A DNA stretch of 64,000 nt, from the IMG/VR virus record IMGVR_UViG_3300030060_004050, positions 1-64,000 of that record; one strand, 5' to 3'. The notes below the pieces were generated by a model that saw only the letters and a program-made list of their open reading frames with translations, was not told the DNA's origin and ran no database searches. Origin of the DNA: a virus. Each line of letters starts with the position of its first letter. The first letter of the stretch is position 1. This document shows positions 41,601 to 50,834 of the stretch, one piece after another. The translations under genes and the position numbers were made by a program.

Positions 41601-43897
41601 TCGATTTCGAGAATGGACATTTACGACCTCCATTCGTTGCAAAGAATGTAAAACTAGAGAACAGTTCGAACTCGGGTATTACAATTTCACCAGACGGAAT
41701 TGTAACTCTTGATTACTCAATCAACCCGCAGTTTATCTGGCAACCTTTTGCCAGTGACTGGGTAAAGGCAAATCCATTCAACGTTCCAAACTTCATGGGA
41801 CACATAGAGTTTGATGATCCGTTTGATAATTGGTGGGACGAAAACTACAAACCAACCGTCAAGATCAACACACAAGGCGAAAATGATCGTTGGAAAGTTA
41901 AGAATGAAAACACCTCTTACGGATTTGGTACACAGTGGAACGACTGGGAGGTAATCTGGTCGGGAAGAAACATCACTGAGAGTGATCTCTACGCAAACGA
42001 GGGTAGAAACTTCCTGAACAACATCACCACTGCGGATCTCAACAAGGACATCGAAGAAAGAACGGCAGTTGCAAATGATGCTTCCATTCGATCCACAGAG
42101 ACAACAAAGGTAAATCAGTCGAGAGTTGGAATTCGTGTTAGGAAACTTCCTCAAAGATTGGAAAAATTAGTCAACGATAGAATTGTAGATGCTAGTGTTG
42201 TTCCATATATGAGATCTAAGACTGTAACCTTCAATGCGTATGGATTAAAACCAAACACAACTTTTTATCCATACTTTGATGGTGACGAGGTTTCAAGTCA
42301 TTGTGGTCCTAGTGGTGGTGATTCGGGTGGTGCGATTACCTCCGGTTCTAGTGGTGAAATTGAAAATGCTTTCTTCTCCATTCCGCTTGGAACTTTCAAG
42401 TCTGGTGAGAAACTGTTTAGACTTACCGACAGTCCATCGAACACTCTTTCCGAAACTACAACCGCCGCAGATGCAATCTACTATTCAGCGGGTGTGGTTG
42501 ACTCAAGAGATGGAACTTTAGTTTCCACAAGACCTATTACTTCTAGAAGACAAGTTGTAAACGATGACTCTATTGTTCGGGATTCGTTCGATAGAGATAT
42601 CTACTACGATAGCATTTCAAACAACCTTTGGATTGATCCTCTTGCACAGACGTTCACCGTAAACGCCAGTGATCATGAAGAGGGTGTCTTCCTACACAGC
42701 GTTGACCTGTTCTTCCAAAGAAGATCAGAGAACGTTCCAATTACACTTGAGGTAAGACCCACACTGAATGGTTATCCTCACTTGTCCAAGGTTCTTCCAT
42801 TGTCTAGCGTTTCGCTCATTCCCGAAACCAGCGAGGTACGAGAAGACTTCCCAGAGGCAGGAACATACACCAGATTCAAGTTTACCAGTCCTCTTTTCTT
42901 AACACCAGGCGAATACGCACTATGCTTAAGAACCAGTAGTCAAGATTATAACTTGTTCAAGTCAACAATTGGACAGAACGATCTAAACAGCGGTGCTTAT
43001 ATTTCCGATCAACCTGCAAGCGGATCTCTATATGTTCCACAGAACACAGGAATTGCTACTAGCACTCCATCGGAAAATCTAATGTATAGGATCAACACTT
43101 GTAACTTTGATCTCTCTGGTAGCATTTCAACTGCAATACCATCCTCTGAATTTACAAGCGAAGGTTTAACTAACTCTGTTGTTGACACACTCAAGATTGT
43201 ATCTGGTGAACATACTCCAAGAAATACAACTCTAGGAGCAAGAGTAACACTCGGGACTGTTTTGTCAAACACCGACATTATTGCAAACGAGAATATTTAC
43301 TTAGAAAGTCCTGCGACTCTAGCATCAACTTCAGACTTCTCTTTGACTTCAACTCTAACATCAACCAACAACGATGTTTCTCCGGTAATTGACTTGAGAA
43401 GATTGGATCTTGTTTCAATACACAATGATGTAAACAACAGCACCGACACCTCTACCAACGGCGAACTTAATGCGAATTCCAATTCGTCAGACAGTTCTCT
43501 TTATGGACCAGGGACAGACAATCCTAATTCCACTGCTGGTGCAGCGGGACGGTACATCACAAGAAGAGTTACATTGGAGGACGGATTCGAATCCAAGAAC
43601 TTTAAGGTGATCATGTCTGTTAACAAACCAGCAGAGGCAAGTGTTCAGGTGTTTGTCAAACCTCTTGGAGTGGACGATGCAACTCCGTTCGAGGAAGTTG
43701 CATTCACACAGATGACCGCCGACTCGACAATTTCAAACTCGGGTAGTGATTATGACTTCGACGATGTTACATTCTCTTTGTCTACAAACTTTACCAACCC
43801 AGTGAAAACTTTTGCTGTTAAAATCTGCCTATACAGTTCATCCTCTACTAAAGTTCCTTTGGTAAGAGATCTCAGAGTGATCGCACTACAAGGATAA
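38660..43897 (+). CDS. giant DUF4815-like baseplate or fibre protein
   Basis: This protein has 1745 residues, the largest gene in the window. The N-terminus (MVYSSTLFNTDPYWDDYNED, FLRMLFKPGRAVQGRELTQL, IKRFGDHIFKNGSRVLGG) is the DUF4815-type start found in marine T4-like phages, where the protein is thought to attach to the baseplate periphery. The central part has a coiled-coil element (IGGIEKRVERLEYFTTLSLL, about 915-940), and the C-terminus is beta-rich with a Ser/Asn/Thr-rich linker. It probably plays the part of T4 gp10 or links fibres to the baseplate. Confidence 0.7.
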   Translation: MVYSSTLFNTDPYWDDYNEDKKFLRMLFKPGRAVQGRELTQLQTIVQDQIKRFGDHIFKNGSRVLGGELTNQDVVFLRVQTTEQSTFNDLDVSALIGTDITTNTPVGTDTRRAKVLHGITGSTSDNDNYYILMVQYVDGGGGAGSQFNPGDYIKGTTGTSTYIARVGLTSGAAATDAAIVNGITGTAKLTTTQNGIFFVDGSFVKSDTQSVSPFSMTGARGFIRDFGNPTSRVGFNIEKTIVEHTEDYTLRDPASGSFNYNAPGADRYKVDLKLDFKNFVNDSSYGVSGFGDPNFIDMVRFVDGKIKVTNEFNQYSEIEKNLARRTYDESGSYTTKPFEIDIRESLTTLGGPYTSSEGGGETLAAVGLQPGKAYVFGYEFETQGTQYVLVDKARTTQTLTSQPVNDALYGQFIKVSPKANMSLTGGFGELLSTNYPLVQLKDGGGVTGDARVRQIIPNNDFGSAGMTAIAQTYNMYLFDINLNGITAFGNVTTVGETSLGAGSLTAGFVIGSGGTAGTSGGTGGTILFQPGFNSSLFPLPIGNSVNGVSDLTYRIYKGFTFSTSDATTVTTVSSGSDAMTFVGTTDSTDNDSYFPTDKRSFYTLICDDGGENSKGRSGERVLTDTIQFKPASDKKSIEIGHASTSSKQLAPGNYTLISTVDVAAPFLFRKKTAATGSTSYSVNNGSSVSLSGTTGSYYVPLDHHDIIDVTSVVDNNNTVSNAVGLAASDVKGAFLLDSGQRDNYYDFGRLYLKPDLGVDAITGDINLTVNYTKFTHGAGEGPFVVDSYTHATSGFTFDNIPIYVSPKTGKSFSLRNCVDFRGTKQSDGTIKPDGLSIKSSSDFRADYTHHLSRIDKIVLTKERKFDVIKGIPALNPVTPPDRPDAMTLYVITVPAYTYDIDDITTKYVENRRYTMRDIGGIEKRVERLEYFTTLSLLEQQTESTYFADNDGNDIFKNGILVDAFRGHSVGDVLNGDYDCSIDFENGHLRPPFVAKNVKLENSSNSGITISPDGIVTLDYSINPQFIWQPFASDWVKANPFNVPNFMGHIEFDDPFDNWWDENYKPTVKINTQGENDRWKVKNENTSYGFGTQWNDWEVIWSGRNITESDLYANEGRNFLNNITTADLNKDIEERTAVANDASIRSTETTKVNQSRVGIRVRKLPQRLEKLVNDRIVDASVVPYMRSKTVTFNAYGLKPNTTFYPYFDGDEVSSHCGPSGGDSGGAITSGSSGEIENAFFSIPLGTFKSGEKLFRLTDSPSNTLSETTTAADAIYYSAGVVDSRDGTLVSTRPITSRRQVVNDDSIVRDSFDRDIYYDSISNNLWIDPLAQTFTVNASDHEEGVFLHSVDLFFQRRSENVPITLEVRPTLNGYPHLSKVLPLSSVSLIPETSEVREDFPEAGTYTRFKFTSPLFLTPGEYALCLRTSSQDYNLFKSTIGQNDLNSGAYISDQPASGSLYVPQNTGIATSTPSENLMYRINTCNFDLSGSISTAIPSSEFTSEGLTNSVVDTLKIVSGEHTPRNTTLGARVTLGTVLSNTDIIANENIYLESPATLASTSDFSLTSTLTSTNNDVSPVIDLRRLDLVSIHNDVNNSTDTSTNGELNANSNSSDSSLYGPGTDNPNSTAGAAGRYITRRVTLEDGFESKNFKVIMSVNKPAEASVQVFVKPLGVDDATPFEEVAFTQMTADSTISNSGSDYDFDDVTFSLSTNFTNPVKTFAVKICLYSSSSTKVPLVRDLRVIALQG

Positions 43898-43901
43898 TGC
43901 A

Positions 43902-44129
43902 ATGGGTGAACTGATAGAAATAGAAGGAAGAGAAGACGTAGCAAGAGATATTAACTCAAAGGCTCTTTTAAAAACCAATCTTCGTGAAAAAGAAGCATGG
44001 TTAAGAAAAAAAGAAAGAGATAATAAAATTATAAGCAACGAAAATGAAATAAATAAAGTAAAAGAGGAACTTAGTGAAATGAAAAATACACTAAATCAAA
44101 TTCTCAAAATTGTAAGGAAGAGTAACTAA
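43902..44129 (+). CDS. small coiled-coil protein
   Basis: This protein has 75 residues, mostly Glu, Lys, Asn and Leu. Heptad spacing (ENEINKVKEELSEMKNTLNQ) predicts a coiled coil over residues about 40-72. It lies between the giant baseplate protein and the first fibre gene, and its stop overlaps the next start (TAATG). It could be a fibre-trimerising or chaperone peptide. No family is recognised. Confidence 0.65.
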   Translation: MGELIEIEGREDVARDINSKALLKTNLREKEAWLRKKERDNKIISNENEINKVKEELSEMKNTLNQILKIVRKSN

Positions 44130-45538
44130 TGGGCGTTGAAGATAAAGATTACAACATACCAGAACTCGTTCTCGGAGATACGTTCTTTGAGTGGTTGAAG
44201 GTAACAAACGATTCAATTATCACCAAACTAAACAGCATTGGAACATACAATGCTACAGGTGGTGATGGTGTCAACGTCACCACTTCTTCCGCAGGATTGT
44301 CCGAGGTTTCTCTTGCAGATACCATTCCCAATGGTGTTACTTTTTCTGGTAACGTAATCTTTAATGGTGCAGTTACTACAGTAAACTCCACTGAAATTAC
44401 AGTAGACGACTTCAACCTTGTTCTGGGTGCAACTGGATCTGGTAAGTCGGACGCATACATTGGTGCAAGCGGCGGTGGTGGTATCATACTCATGAGAGCA
44501 GACGGTCCAACTGCTTCTTTCTTGTGGAGGGGAATGACAACTGGTAGTGCCAGTTTAACTTTCAATGCACTTGGTGTTGGTAGTTCGGGTGCATGGACTT
44601 GCTCTGAGTACCTAAACCTTACTGGTGGTGTAGGACTGAAATCCAACGACAGCACTCTAAGATTTAAGTCTGGTGTTAACGCAACAGGTGCGGGTATGAT
44701 GTTAAAAAGCATCGGTACTGCTGGTGGACCTCATATGGCAGGAGACGTTGTGTACTCCTCCGAGTCTATGCAACTGAGTCACATGGGAACAGGAAGTGTT
44801 TCTAATACAGGTGGTGTCTTCTTTGACGAAGACGGAATGGTTAGAATTTATAATGGCGTAAACAAGAGAAAGTTTACACATGCAAGTCACGGATTTACTT
44901 TTGGACAATCGGTAAGACTAAATGGTTTTACTTGTGCTTTAGCACATGCAAACACTGAAGCAGATGCAGAAGTGTTTGGTGTTGTCTCTGAAGTTCTAAA
45001 CAGTGATGAATTTGTTGTAACCATGCAGGGTGAAGTTCACGGAGACTTTGGTGTTGCACTTGGTAGTGCAGGTGCCACCGTTCAACCCGGAGTGGTTTAC
45101 TTCTTAGGAGGAACCGCAGGAAACAGTGGTGAAATTTCCTCCTCGGAAATTACAACCGCTGGTAAGATTAGAAAACCAATGTTGATTGGTATAGGAGCAA
45201 CTGCTGGTTATGTGTTGCAGTATGTTGGTGCAAAGATTGCTCCAGAAGTAGATACTGTTGCTCCGGTAATGAGAAGACTAACCTTAGATAAGGACGGGGT
45301 TAAACAGTCCGGATCTAGCAGCATAACTTGTGCAAAAATTGCAACTGGACAATACTCACTTACTCATGGATTTGGAAGTGCAAACTATTCAGTAAGCGTT
45401 GCAGGAAATACAACAGGAGCAGTAATCGGAACCCTCCTAGATAAACAATCAAACGGTTGCACCATTGGTGTCTTCGGACATGCTGGTTCAGCAGTTGATT
45501 GTGCGGCAGAAATTATACTAGCAAAGGATGTATCATAA
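44129..45538 (+). CDS. tail fibre protein
   Basis: This protein has 469 residues. The N-terminus (IPELVLGDTFFEWLKVTNDS) is the baseplate attachment pattern of marine myovirus fibres. NSTEITVDDFNLVLG and Gly/Thr/Ser-rich beta repeats follow. The C-terminal 80 residues (GQYSLTHGFGSANYSVSVAG) form a tip module that resembles the C-terminus of the next gene. It is likely trimeric and host-contacting. Confidence 0.75.
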   Translation: MGVEDKDYNIPELVLGDTFFEWLKVTNDSIITKLNSIGTYNATGGDGVNVTTSSAGLSEVSLADTIPNGVTFSGNVIFNGAVTTVNSTEITVDDFNLVLGATGSGKSDAYIGASGGGGIILMRADGPTASFLWRGMTTGSASLTFNALGVGSSGAWTCSEYLNLTGGVGLKSNDSTLRFKSGVNATGAGMMLKSIGTAGGPHMAGDVVYSSESMQLSHMGTGSVSNTGGVFFDEDGMVRIYNGVNKRKFTHASHGFTFGQSVRLNGFTCALAHANTEADAEVFGVVSEVLNSDEFVVTMQGEVHGDFGVALGSAGATVQPGVVYFLGGTAGNSGEISSSEITTAGKIRKPMLIGIGATAGYVLQYVGAKIAPEVDTVAPVMRRLTLDKDGVKQSGSSSITCAKIATGQYSLTHGFGSANYSVSVAGNTTGAVIGTLLDKQSNGCTIGVFGHAGSAVDCAAEIILAKDVS

Positions 45539-45539
45539 T

Positions 45540-45872
45540 ATGGCTCAGAGTGCAAGACAAATAACTGGTGCAGGTCCAAGAAATGCTTTCATCATGCATG
45601 GTAACAGCAGCAACGCTGGTTGCACTGTTGATCAGGTTCTTGGTGTAGATATTTCTGCTGCGAGAACTGCTGCTGGTAAATATACAATTACCCACAACAT
45701 GGGTAAGACCGGATATTGTGCAGTCTTTACCGCAGATGATAATGGTGCGGATGGTATACCTCTAATCATAAGGTTGTTCGGAAGATCTGGTAACACATGT
45801 GATCTTAGAGTAGAAGACGATGCGGGTTCCCTCACTGATCCAGACTTTGTACACGGTGTCTTTTACGACTGA
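45540..45872 (+). CDS. short fibre tip-like protein
   Basis: This protein has 110 residues. Its C-terminal half (GKYTITHNMGKTGYCAVFTA, then LIIRLFGRSGNTCDLRV) resembles the tip module at the end of the fibre at 44129-45538, so it may be a duplicated or detached tip that assembles on a fibre. The ATG at 45540 lies 1 bp after the preceding stop. An in-frame start at 45528 inside the previous gene is less likely. Confidence 0.6.
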   Translation: MAQSARQITGAGPRNAFIMHGNSSNAGCTVDQVLGVDISAARTAAGKYTITHNMGKTGYCAVFTADDNGADGIPLIIRLFGRSGNTCDLRVEDDAGSLTDPDFVHGVFYD

Positions 45873-45884
45873 TTGGAGAAATAA

Positions 45885-47891
45885 ATGGCAAACTCAGCAT
45901 TCACACTTACAAGTTCAGTCGGCACAGATGGTAAATCTATGCGGGCTACTAAATTCCAAACATCACACGGATTTTCTGCTGGTAGCGTTATCCGGTATGT
46001 TCAACAAACAGATGGTGTTACTGGAAACTTTGCACTCGCACAGGCAGATGGTGGTGTAACTGCTGAGGCCGTTGGTATTGTTGAAAGCGTTGATGCAGCA
46101 GGAAACGAATTCACTGTAGTGTATGGTGGTGAAATTAACACCGCAAACTTTGCATCCGTAAACTCAACTCTAGGTGTAACTGGTTCGGATGTTTGGTTCC
46201 TAGATCCAGATGTTCTTGGTGGACTTACAGATACTGCTCCAACAAACAGCGGTGATGTTGTTAAACCAATTCTCACACTGGTAAGCGGATCTCTAGACGA
46301 TAGAGGTCTTGTAACCAACTATGTTGGTACGCAAATTGGTGGTGAGAATACTGTAAGTCTTGATTCAGTTCACCCAGTTGGTGAAATTATTGCGTTCGCA
46401 GGAAACACTTCGGATGTACCGGATGGTTGGCAACTTTGCGACGGTAGCACTCTTTCAGTTGAAGGTGACTATGCAGAGTATTTTGCAAGAGTTGGAACCA
46501 AGTATGGTTACAACATTGAACTTGAAATCGTAGATCGCGGACACACAGGTTTTATTGGCAAAACTGGTTCCCAAGAAATTTCCTCAACAGCAATTCCAAG
46601 TTTCTGTTTAGGGTTTACCGCAAGTGCAGGAACAACTGCTCAGGTGTTGTTGAACCCAGACACACTGACTGGAATCACCGGAGGCGAAACTGTTGGTGAC
46701 AACACTGGATTCCCCTCTGGTTTAGTTTATTCAAACTCTACTTTTGTTTCTCTGCAACACGACAGCGGTGGTGCCACTTACACTGTAAACAGTGCCACCG
46801 TTAAACTAGTAAAAACCCCAGACTTAAGATCTAGAACTCTTATTGGTGCAACATCGGATTACTTTGGTGTTACTGGTGACAGAAGATCCACTGGTATGGA
46901 TGGATTTACTGCTGGACAAATCGGTGGTGCGGAGGATGCAGTAACTGTTGAGATTGCTGATACTGGAAGTGGAACTCATGTCTACAGTGCCCAAGCATCT
47001 GGTGAAGCGTCACTTCGACAACCATTCATGGCAGCACACTATATTATTCGAACAAAGAACACTGCAAAGGCAGCACTTGTTGATGGTTTAAATGTTGCTC
47101 TTGCTGATGCAGGACTTACCGATCACGAAACAACAAATGTAAATGATGGTGACTTTACAGTCTACGATGGAACGGATAGTAAGTTTAAAGAACTCAAGAT
47201 TCTTGACTCTTATCCAAACGATCAAACAAACTTTGAAGCATCATTCCGAATCAACTCGTCGAACGGTTACATTTCCGTTGGACACAATGGTGGGGACTAT
47301 CCTCTTCATGTTAAGAACGCCGCTAATGCGGAAATTCGTGTTGAAGATACTACAAATAGTAGAACTTTAAGTATGAAGGCAAGAGATGGTGTAACCGAAC
47401 TTGAGGCATCTAGCGGAAGCGTTTTAGATATCATAGGAAGTGGTACGATTGGTATTAGAGATGGTGGGGACAATACTAGACTTTTCAAAGATACAGTTAC
47501 TGTAGATGGTACTCTTGGAGTTACCAATGGTATCGAAGCAAGAACCGGAAATATTTTCGCAAAAGATGGTCAAATATACTCAGAGGTTGATAACAGATCA
47601 GTGAGTTCATCCTTTACCCCTGATGCCTCGAACGGAAACATATTTAATGCAACAGTGAGTGCAACATCTTTGACGTTGAATAATATGACAAATGAAGCAG
47701 CAGGTGCAGCATACAGTATTGTTTTGAATAACTCGGGTTCTGCAAATTGCACACTAACTTTTGGTAATCAGTATAAATTTGCAAATGGAATTAAACCTAA
47801 TATAATAAGAGGAAACTCCACGTTAGTAATTTCTGTCATTTGCAATCAGTCGAACAATTTCTTATGTACATGGGCAGAGGACTTCTCATAA
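45885..47891 (+). CDS. tail fibre with phage tail collar domain
   Basis: This protein has 668 residues. A beta-rich N-terminal part (HGFSAGSVIRYVQ) is shared with the neighbouring fibre (HGFTFGQSVRLNG). A tail collar domain follows at about 160-215: HPVGEIIAFAGNTSDVPDGW, QLCDGSTLS and YFARVGTKYG. HYIIRT closes this unit at about 385. The C-terminal 270 residues are beta repeats. Collar-domain proteins form trimeric receptor-binding fibres (compare T4 gp12). Confidence 0.8.
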   Translation: MANSAFTLTSSVGTDGKSMRATKFQTSHGFSAGSVIRYVQQTDGVTGNFALAQADGGVTAEAVGIVESVDAAGNEFTVVYGGEINTANFASVNSTLGVTGSDVWFLDPDVLGGLTDTAPTNSGDVVKPILTLVSGSLDDRGLVTNYVGTQIGGENTVSLDSVHPVGEIIAFAGNTSDVPDGWQLCDGSTLSVEGDYAEYFARVGTKYGYNIELEIVDRGHTGFIGKTGSQEISSTAIPSFCLGFTASAGTTAQVLLNPDTLTGITGGETVGDNTGFPSGLVYSNSTFVSLQHDSGGATYTVNSATVKLVKTPDLRSRTLIGATSDYFGVTGDRRSTGMDGFTAGQIGGAEDAVTVEIADTGSGTHVYSAQASGEASLRQPFMAAHYIIRTKNTAKAALVDGLNVALADAGLTDHETTNVNDGDFTVYDGTDSKFKELKILDSYPNDQTNFEASFRINSSNGYISVGHNGGDYPLHVKNAANAEIRVEDTTNSRTLSMKARDGVTELEASSGSVLDIIGSGTIGIRDGGDNTRLFKDTVTVDGTLGVTNGIEARTGNIFAKDGQIYSEVDNRSVSSSFTPDASNGNIFNATVSATSLTLNNMTNEAAGAAYSIVLNNSGSANCTLTFGNQYKFANGIKPNIIRGNSTLVISVICNQSNNFLCTWAEDFS

Positions 47892-47892
47892 A

Positions 47893-49773
47893 ATGATCGG
47901 TGGATTAGGAACACATGTCAAGTCTCCATACGGCTGGAAATGTGAGACAACTGGTGAACCTGAAGTATACTACTGGCAGGGACCTGTTTTCTATTACAAC
48001 CCCACATATGATTATGTGAATAATTCATTTGTTCTAAACTATGCCGTTTCGATTGATGAAAACAAAAGCAACAAACTTTATAAACTAACCTTTAACCACA
48101 CCACCAGAGAGGTGAGTAGAGAATTGGTTTGGGATGGTGCTTCTACTTTTATATCGAATAATAGTAATTATAGTAAGACTTTTGGAAACCTCGAATTTAT
48201 ATCAAGAGATACCTTCTTGATTACTGAAGAGTATAGTCCAGCAGATCCTAATCATGCACTTGCAAACACCTATCGAAAAGCAATCATCTGGGCAAACAAA
48301 ATAGAGGATGATGGTACAGTTACTCCTAAAGTTTGGAGTCGAGTTGTATTTCAAGATAATGTAACGGAAAATGCCAGTGAATCTGCAAACCAGTTTGATT
48401 ATCCCGGATCGATTATGGGCGTATCCAGCATATCTCCACTGTCCAATTTGTATGATTCCTATAGCAAATATAAAAATATTGTTATCATGACTGCCCCTGG
48501 CGACTACGGAAAGCCATGGTTTGCATCTACAAACAATGATCATGCTAAAAAGTTTTTAAGACTCGATGCAGATGGTGAAGATATTACCAACAACGAATAT
48601 CTTGCAAACTCCGGAGCATGGAATGGTGTTAGAGCAGCAGGAACTCCAGGCGATTTTAAACTCATAGGAGAGATTCCGTTCCAGAACACATCAAACGAAA
48701 GTGGACATGGAATTAATGAAGGTTTTATGACAATAGCGTCAGACGACTCTGTAATTTACGGAAACGTTCAGGGTTATAAAGACAACAGTTCAGGTGAGTG
48801 TTTTGAGCAAGGAAGAGGCACAGGATACTGGTCGCAAAATCCGGGAGCAACAGGAATTTATTGGAACAGATGTGCTGGATCATATCAAGGTCCACCCGAT
48901 TTTGATAACATAACAACAGACAGACTTTATTATCATGACATCGGACTTGTTGAAGATCTTAATTCTTCACTAACAGAAATTCAATCTTCCAACGCAGGAA
49001 ACCACTCTGCTTGTAAACTAGACAGAGGACTCACATATGATTATGAAAATGGAATTAGATGGCGATTTAATATTAGTAATGACACCAAGTATGGAACAAA
49101 CGGGAACGGTGACAAGGAAGAGCAAGCAGAAACGGGTTATGGAAGATACTACGAGTACTGGAATAACAAGACATTTGCTGATGGAGCATGTACAGATTGG
49201 TTTGCTGAAACAAAATGGGGACAAGAATATGGCAGAGATGTGATCCTCATGCATGTTGCAAGAAATCAATCCGGACCAATTTTTGCTCCAGATGATGGGT
49301 GGGGAAATTCGTTTGTGACAAACCGAGAAGGCATTCTCGTAATGAAAAGAGATGAAAACAGCAACAATTTGGTTCTGTTAGATCAGGATCAATTGAACTC
49401 CGGTGACTTTACCGACATTAATGGTTATGAAAAACTTGCGTATAAGTTTGACAACACTTGGGGAACTATATACAACTCTCCTTGCTGCGAAGACTCTAGT
49501 GGAGTTTGTTTTGATCTGCCTAGTAACCCCACTTTGGTGATGACAGATTGTTCCAACAAACCTACTTTTATTTGGCCTAATCCAAACGGACCTTATGTTG
49601 GTGGGTATTATGACTGGGCAAACTGGAGTGAATCCTCTGTTCAGGAATCATATGGACTCGCAGACAACGGAGATATCCCTACTCTTCGAGGATCTCTCCA
49701 ACCATGGTTACCTCAACCCTTCTACAGTGCAAGTTCAGGCGGACTTTCCTTTAGACCTAACTGGAAGATATGA
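47893..49773 (+). CDS. large orphan tail-associated protein, candidate adhesin
   Basis: This protein has 626 residues, rich in Tyr, Trp, Asn and Gly with few repeats, unlike the neighbouring fibres. Strand-turn patterns (FVLNYAVSIDENKSNKLYKL, FGNLEFISRDTFLITEEY, NIVIMTAPGDYGKPWFAS) suggest a beta-propeller-like or enzyme-like globular fold. It has 8 or more Cys (CCEDSSGVC, CSNK). Its position after the collar fibre suggests a receptor-binding or glycan-active tip. No family is recognised. Confidence 0.65.
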   Translation: MIGGLGTHVKSPYGWKCETTGEPEVYYWQGPVFYYNPTYDYVNNSFVLNYAVSIDENKSNKLYKLTFNHTTREVSRELVWDGASTFISNNSNYSKTFGNLEFISRDTFLITEEYSPADPNHALANTYRKAIIWANKIEDDGTVTPKVWSRVVFQDNVTENASESANQFDYPGSIMGVSSISPLSNLYDSYSKYKNIVIMTAPGDYGKPWFASTNNDHAKKFLRLDADGEDITNNEYLANSGAWNGVRAAGTPGDFKLIGEIPFQNTSNESGHGINEGFMTIASDDSVIYGNVQGYKDNSSGECFEQGRGTGYWSQNPGATGIYWNRCAGSYQGPPDFDNITTDRLYYHDIGLVEDLNSSLTEIQSSNAGNHSACKLDRGLTYDYENGIRWRFNISNDTKYGTNGNGDKEEQAETGYGRYYEYWNNKTFADGACTDWFAETKWGQEYGRDVILMHVARNQSGPIFAPDDGWGNSFVTNREGILVMKRDENSNNLVLLDQDQLNSGDFTDINGYEKLAYKFDNTWGTIYNSPCCEDSSGVCFDLPSNPTLVMTDCSNKPTFIWPNPNGPYVGGYYDWANWSESSVQESYGLADNGDIPTLRGSLQPWLPQPFYSASSGGLSFRPNWKI

Positions 49774-50042
49774 ATTATTTGTACCATAAAAATGATGTCG
49801 TTGAAATAAACAATAGAAAGTTCAACGTAGAAGTTTTAAAAACCTTTGATCCAGATTTTGAAGAACCGCCTACTGGGTGGGTTCGATCATATCAACAGGG
49901 TAGAAGACATCTATTAACCAACGGAAGAAATCAAGTTGGTTGTGATTTTCCATGGAACCAAGGAGACAAATACATCAAATCTGTTCCTGAACTAATACTT
50001 GTCGAGAGACAAATCGCCTTAGATAATGAATCTAATAATTGA
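49770..50042 (+). CDS. small protein after the adhesin gene, unknown
   Basis: This is a 90-residue soluble protein starting MNYLYHKNDVVEINN, with the mixed pattern VEVLKTFDPDFEEPPTGWVR. Its start overlaps the preceding stop by 4 bp (ATGA), so it is coupled to the 626-residue protein and may be its chaperone or partner. No family is recognised. Confidence 0.6.
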   Translation: MNYLYHKNDVVEINNRKFNVEVLKTFDPDFEEPPTGWVRSYQQGRRHLLTNGRNQVGCDFPWNQGDKYIKSVPELILVERQIALDNESNN

Positions 50043-50058
50043 TGTGAGGCATTAGTTA

Positions 50059-50067
50059 CATACATAT
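50059..50067 (+). promoter_or_regulatory. late-promoter-like box before gp13
   Basis: CATACATAT lies 20 bp before the ATG at 50088, with AAGGAAAAGGAG between. Confidence 0.6.
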
Positions 50068-50087
50068 AAAGGAAAAGGAGCGTCAAA

Positions 50088-50831
50088 ATGGCTAAACCGT
50101 CTTCACGATCAACACTAAAAGAATACGCTTTGCGACGACTAGGTGCGCCAGTAATTGATATTAATGTAGATGATGCTCAACTGGAAGATAGAATTGATGA
50201 TGCACTTCAGTTTTTCGCAGAGTATCATTTCGATGGTGTAGAGAAAACATATCTCAAGCACGAAATTACACAAACAGACATCGATAATGAATACATCACT
50301 GTTGATGACAGCGTTATCTCCGTAACTAAACTGTTTCAGTTCAGCGAAGGAACCGTAAATCTGTTTGATGTTCGATATCAAATGGCACTAAATGACTTTT
50401 ACGGACTTAGGAACCCCAACCAGTCAATGGTTCAGTATGATATTACAAAACGACATCTCTCGTTGATTCAGGATATTCTTTCTCCTGAAAAAATGATTAG
50501 GTTTAGTAGAGTCACTAACCAACTAAAGGTGGACATGGATTGGAGCGAAGAGGTGGTTGTCGGTGACTTCTTAGTTGCTGAAGCATACGCCGTTCTTGAT
50601 CCGGACACATACCCCGAGATCTACAACGACAGACTCTTGAAGAGATACGTCACTGAACTGTTCAGAAGGCAGTGGGGTGAAAATCTTTCCAAGTTTGAAG
50701 GTATTCAACTTCCAGGCGGAGTTACCTTCAACGGCAGAGAGATTATGCAAACTGCACAAACCGAAATCGATAAGATCGAGGAGAACGTCCAACTAATGTA
50801 TGAACTCCCTCCCGACATGATGGTGGGATAA
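50088..50831 (+). CDS. 13: gp13 neck protein
   Basis: This protein has 247 residues (T4: 309). The N-terminus RSTLKEYALRRLGAPVIDIN, followed by VDDAQLEDRIDDALQFFAEY and HFDGVEKTY, is the conserved start of this family. The C-terminal FRRQWGENLSKFEGIQLPGG is also typical. It forms the neck ring that closes the filled head and docks the tail with gp14. Confidence 0.9.
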   Translation: MAKPSSRSTLKEYALRRLGAPVIDINVDDAQLEDRIDDALQFFAEYHFDGVEKTYLKHEITQTDIDNEYITVDDSVISVTKLFQFSEGTVNLFDVRYQMALNDFYGLRNPNQSMVQYDITKRHLSLIQDILSPEKMIRFSRVTNQLKVDMDWSEEVVVGDFLVAEAYAVLDPDTYPEIYNDRLLKRYVTELFRRQWGENLSKFEGIQLPGGVTFNGREIMQTAQTEIDKIEENVQLMYELPPDMMVG

Positions 50832-50834
50832 TAA

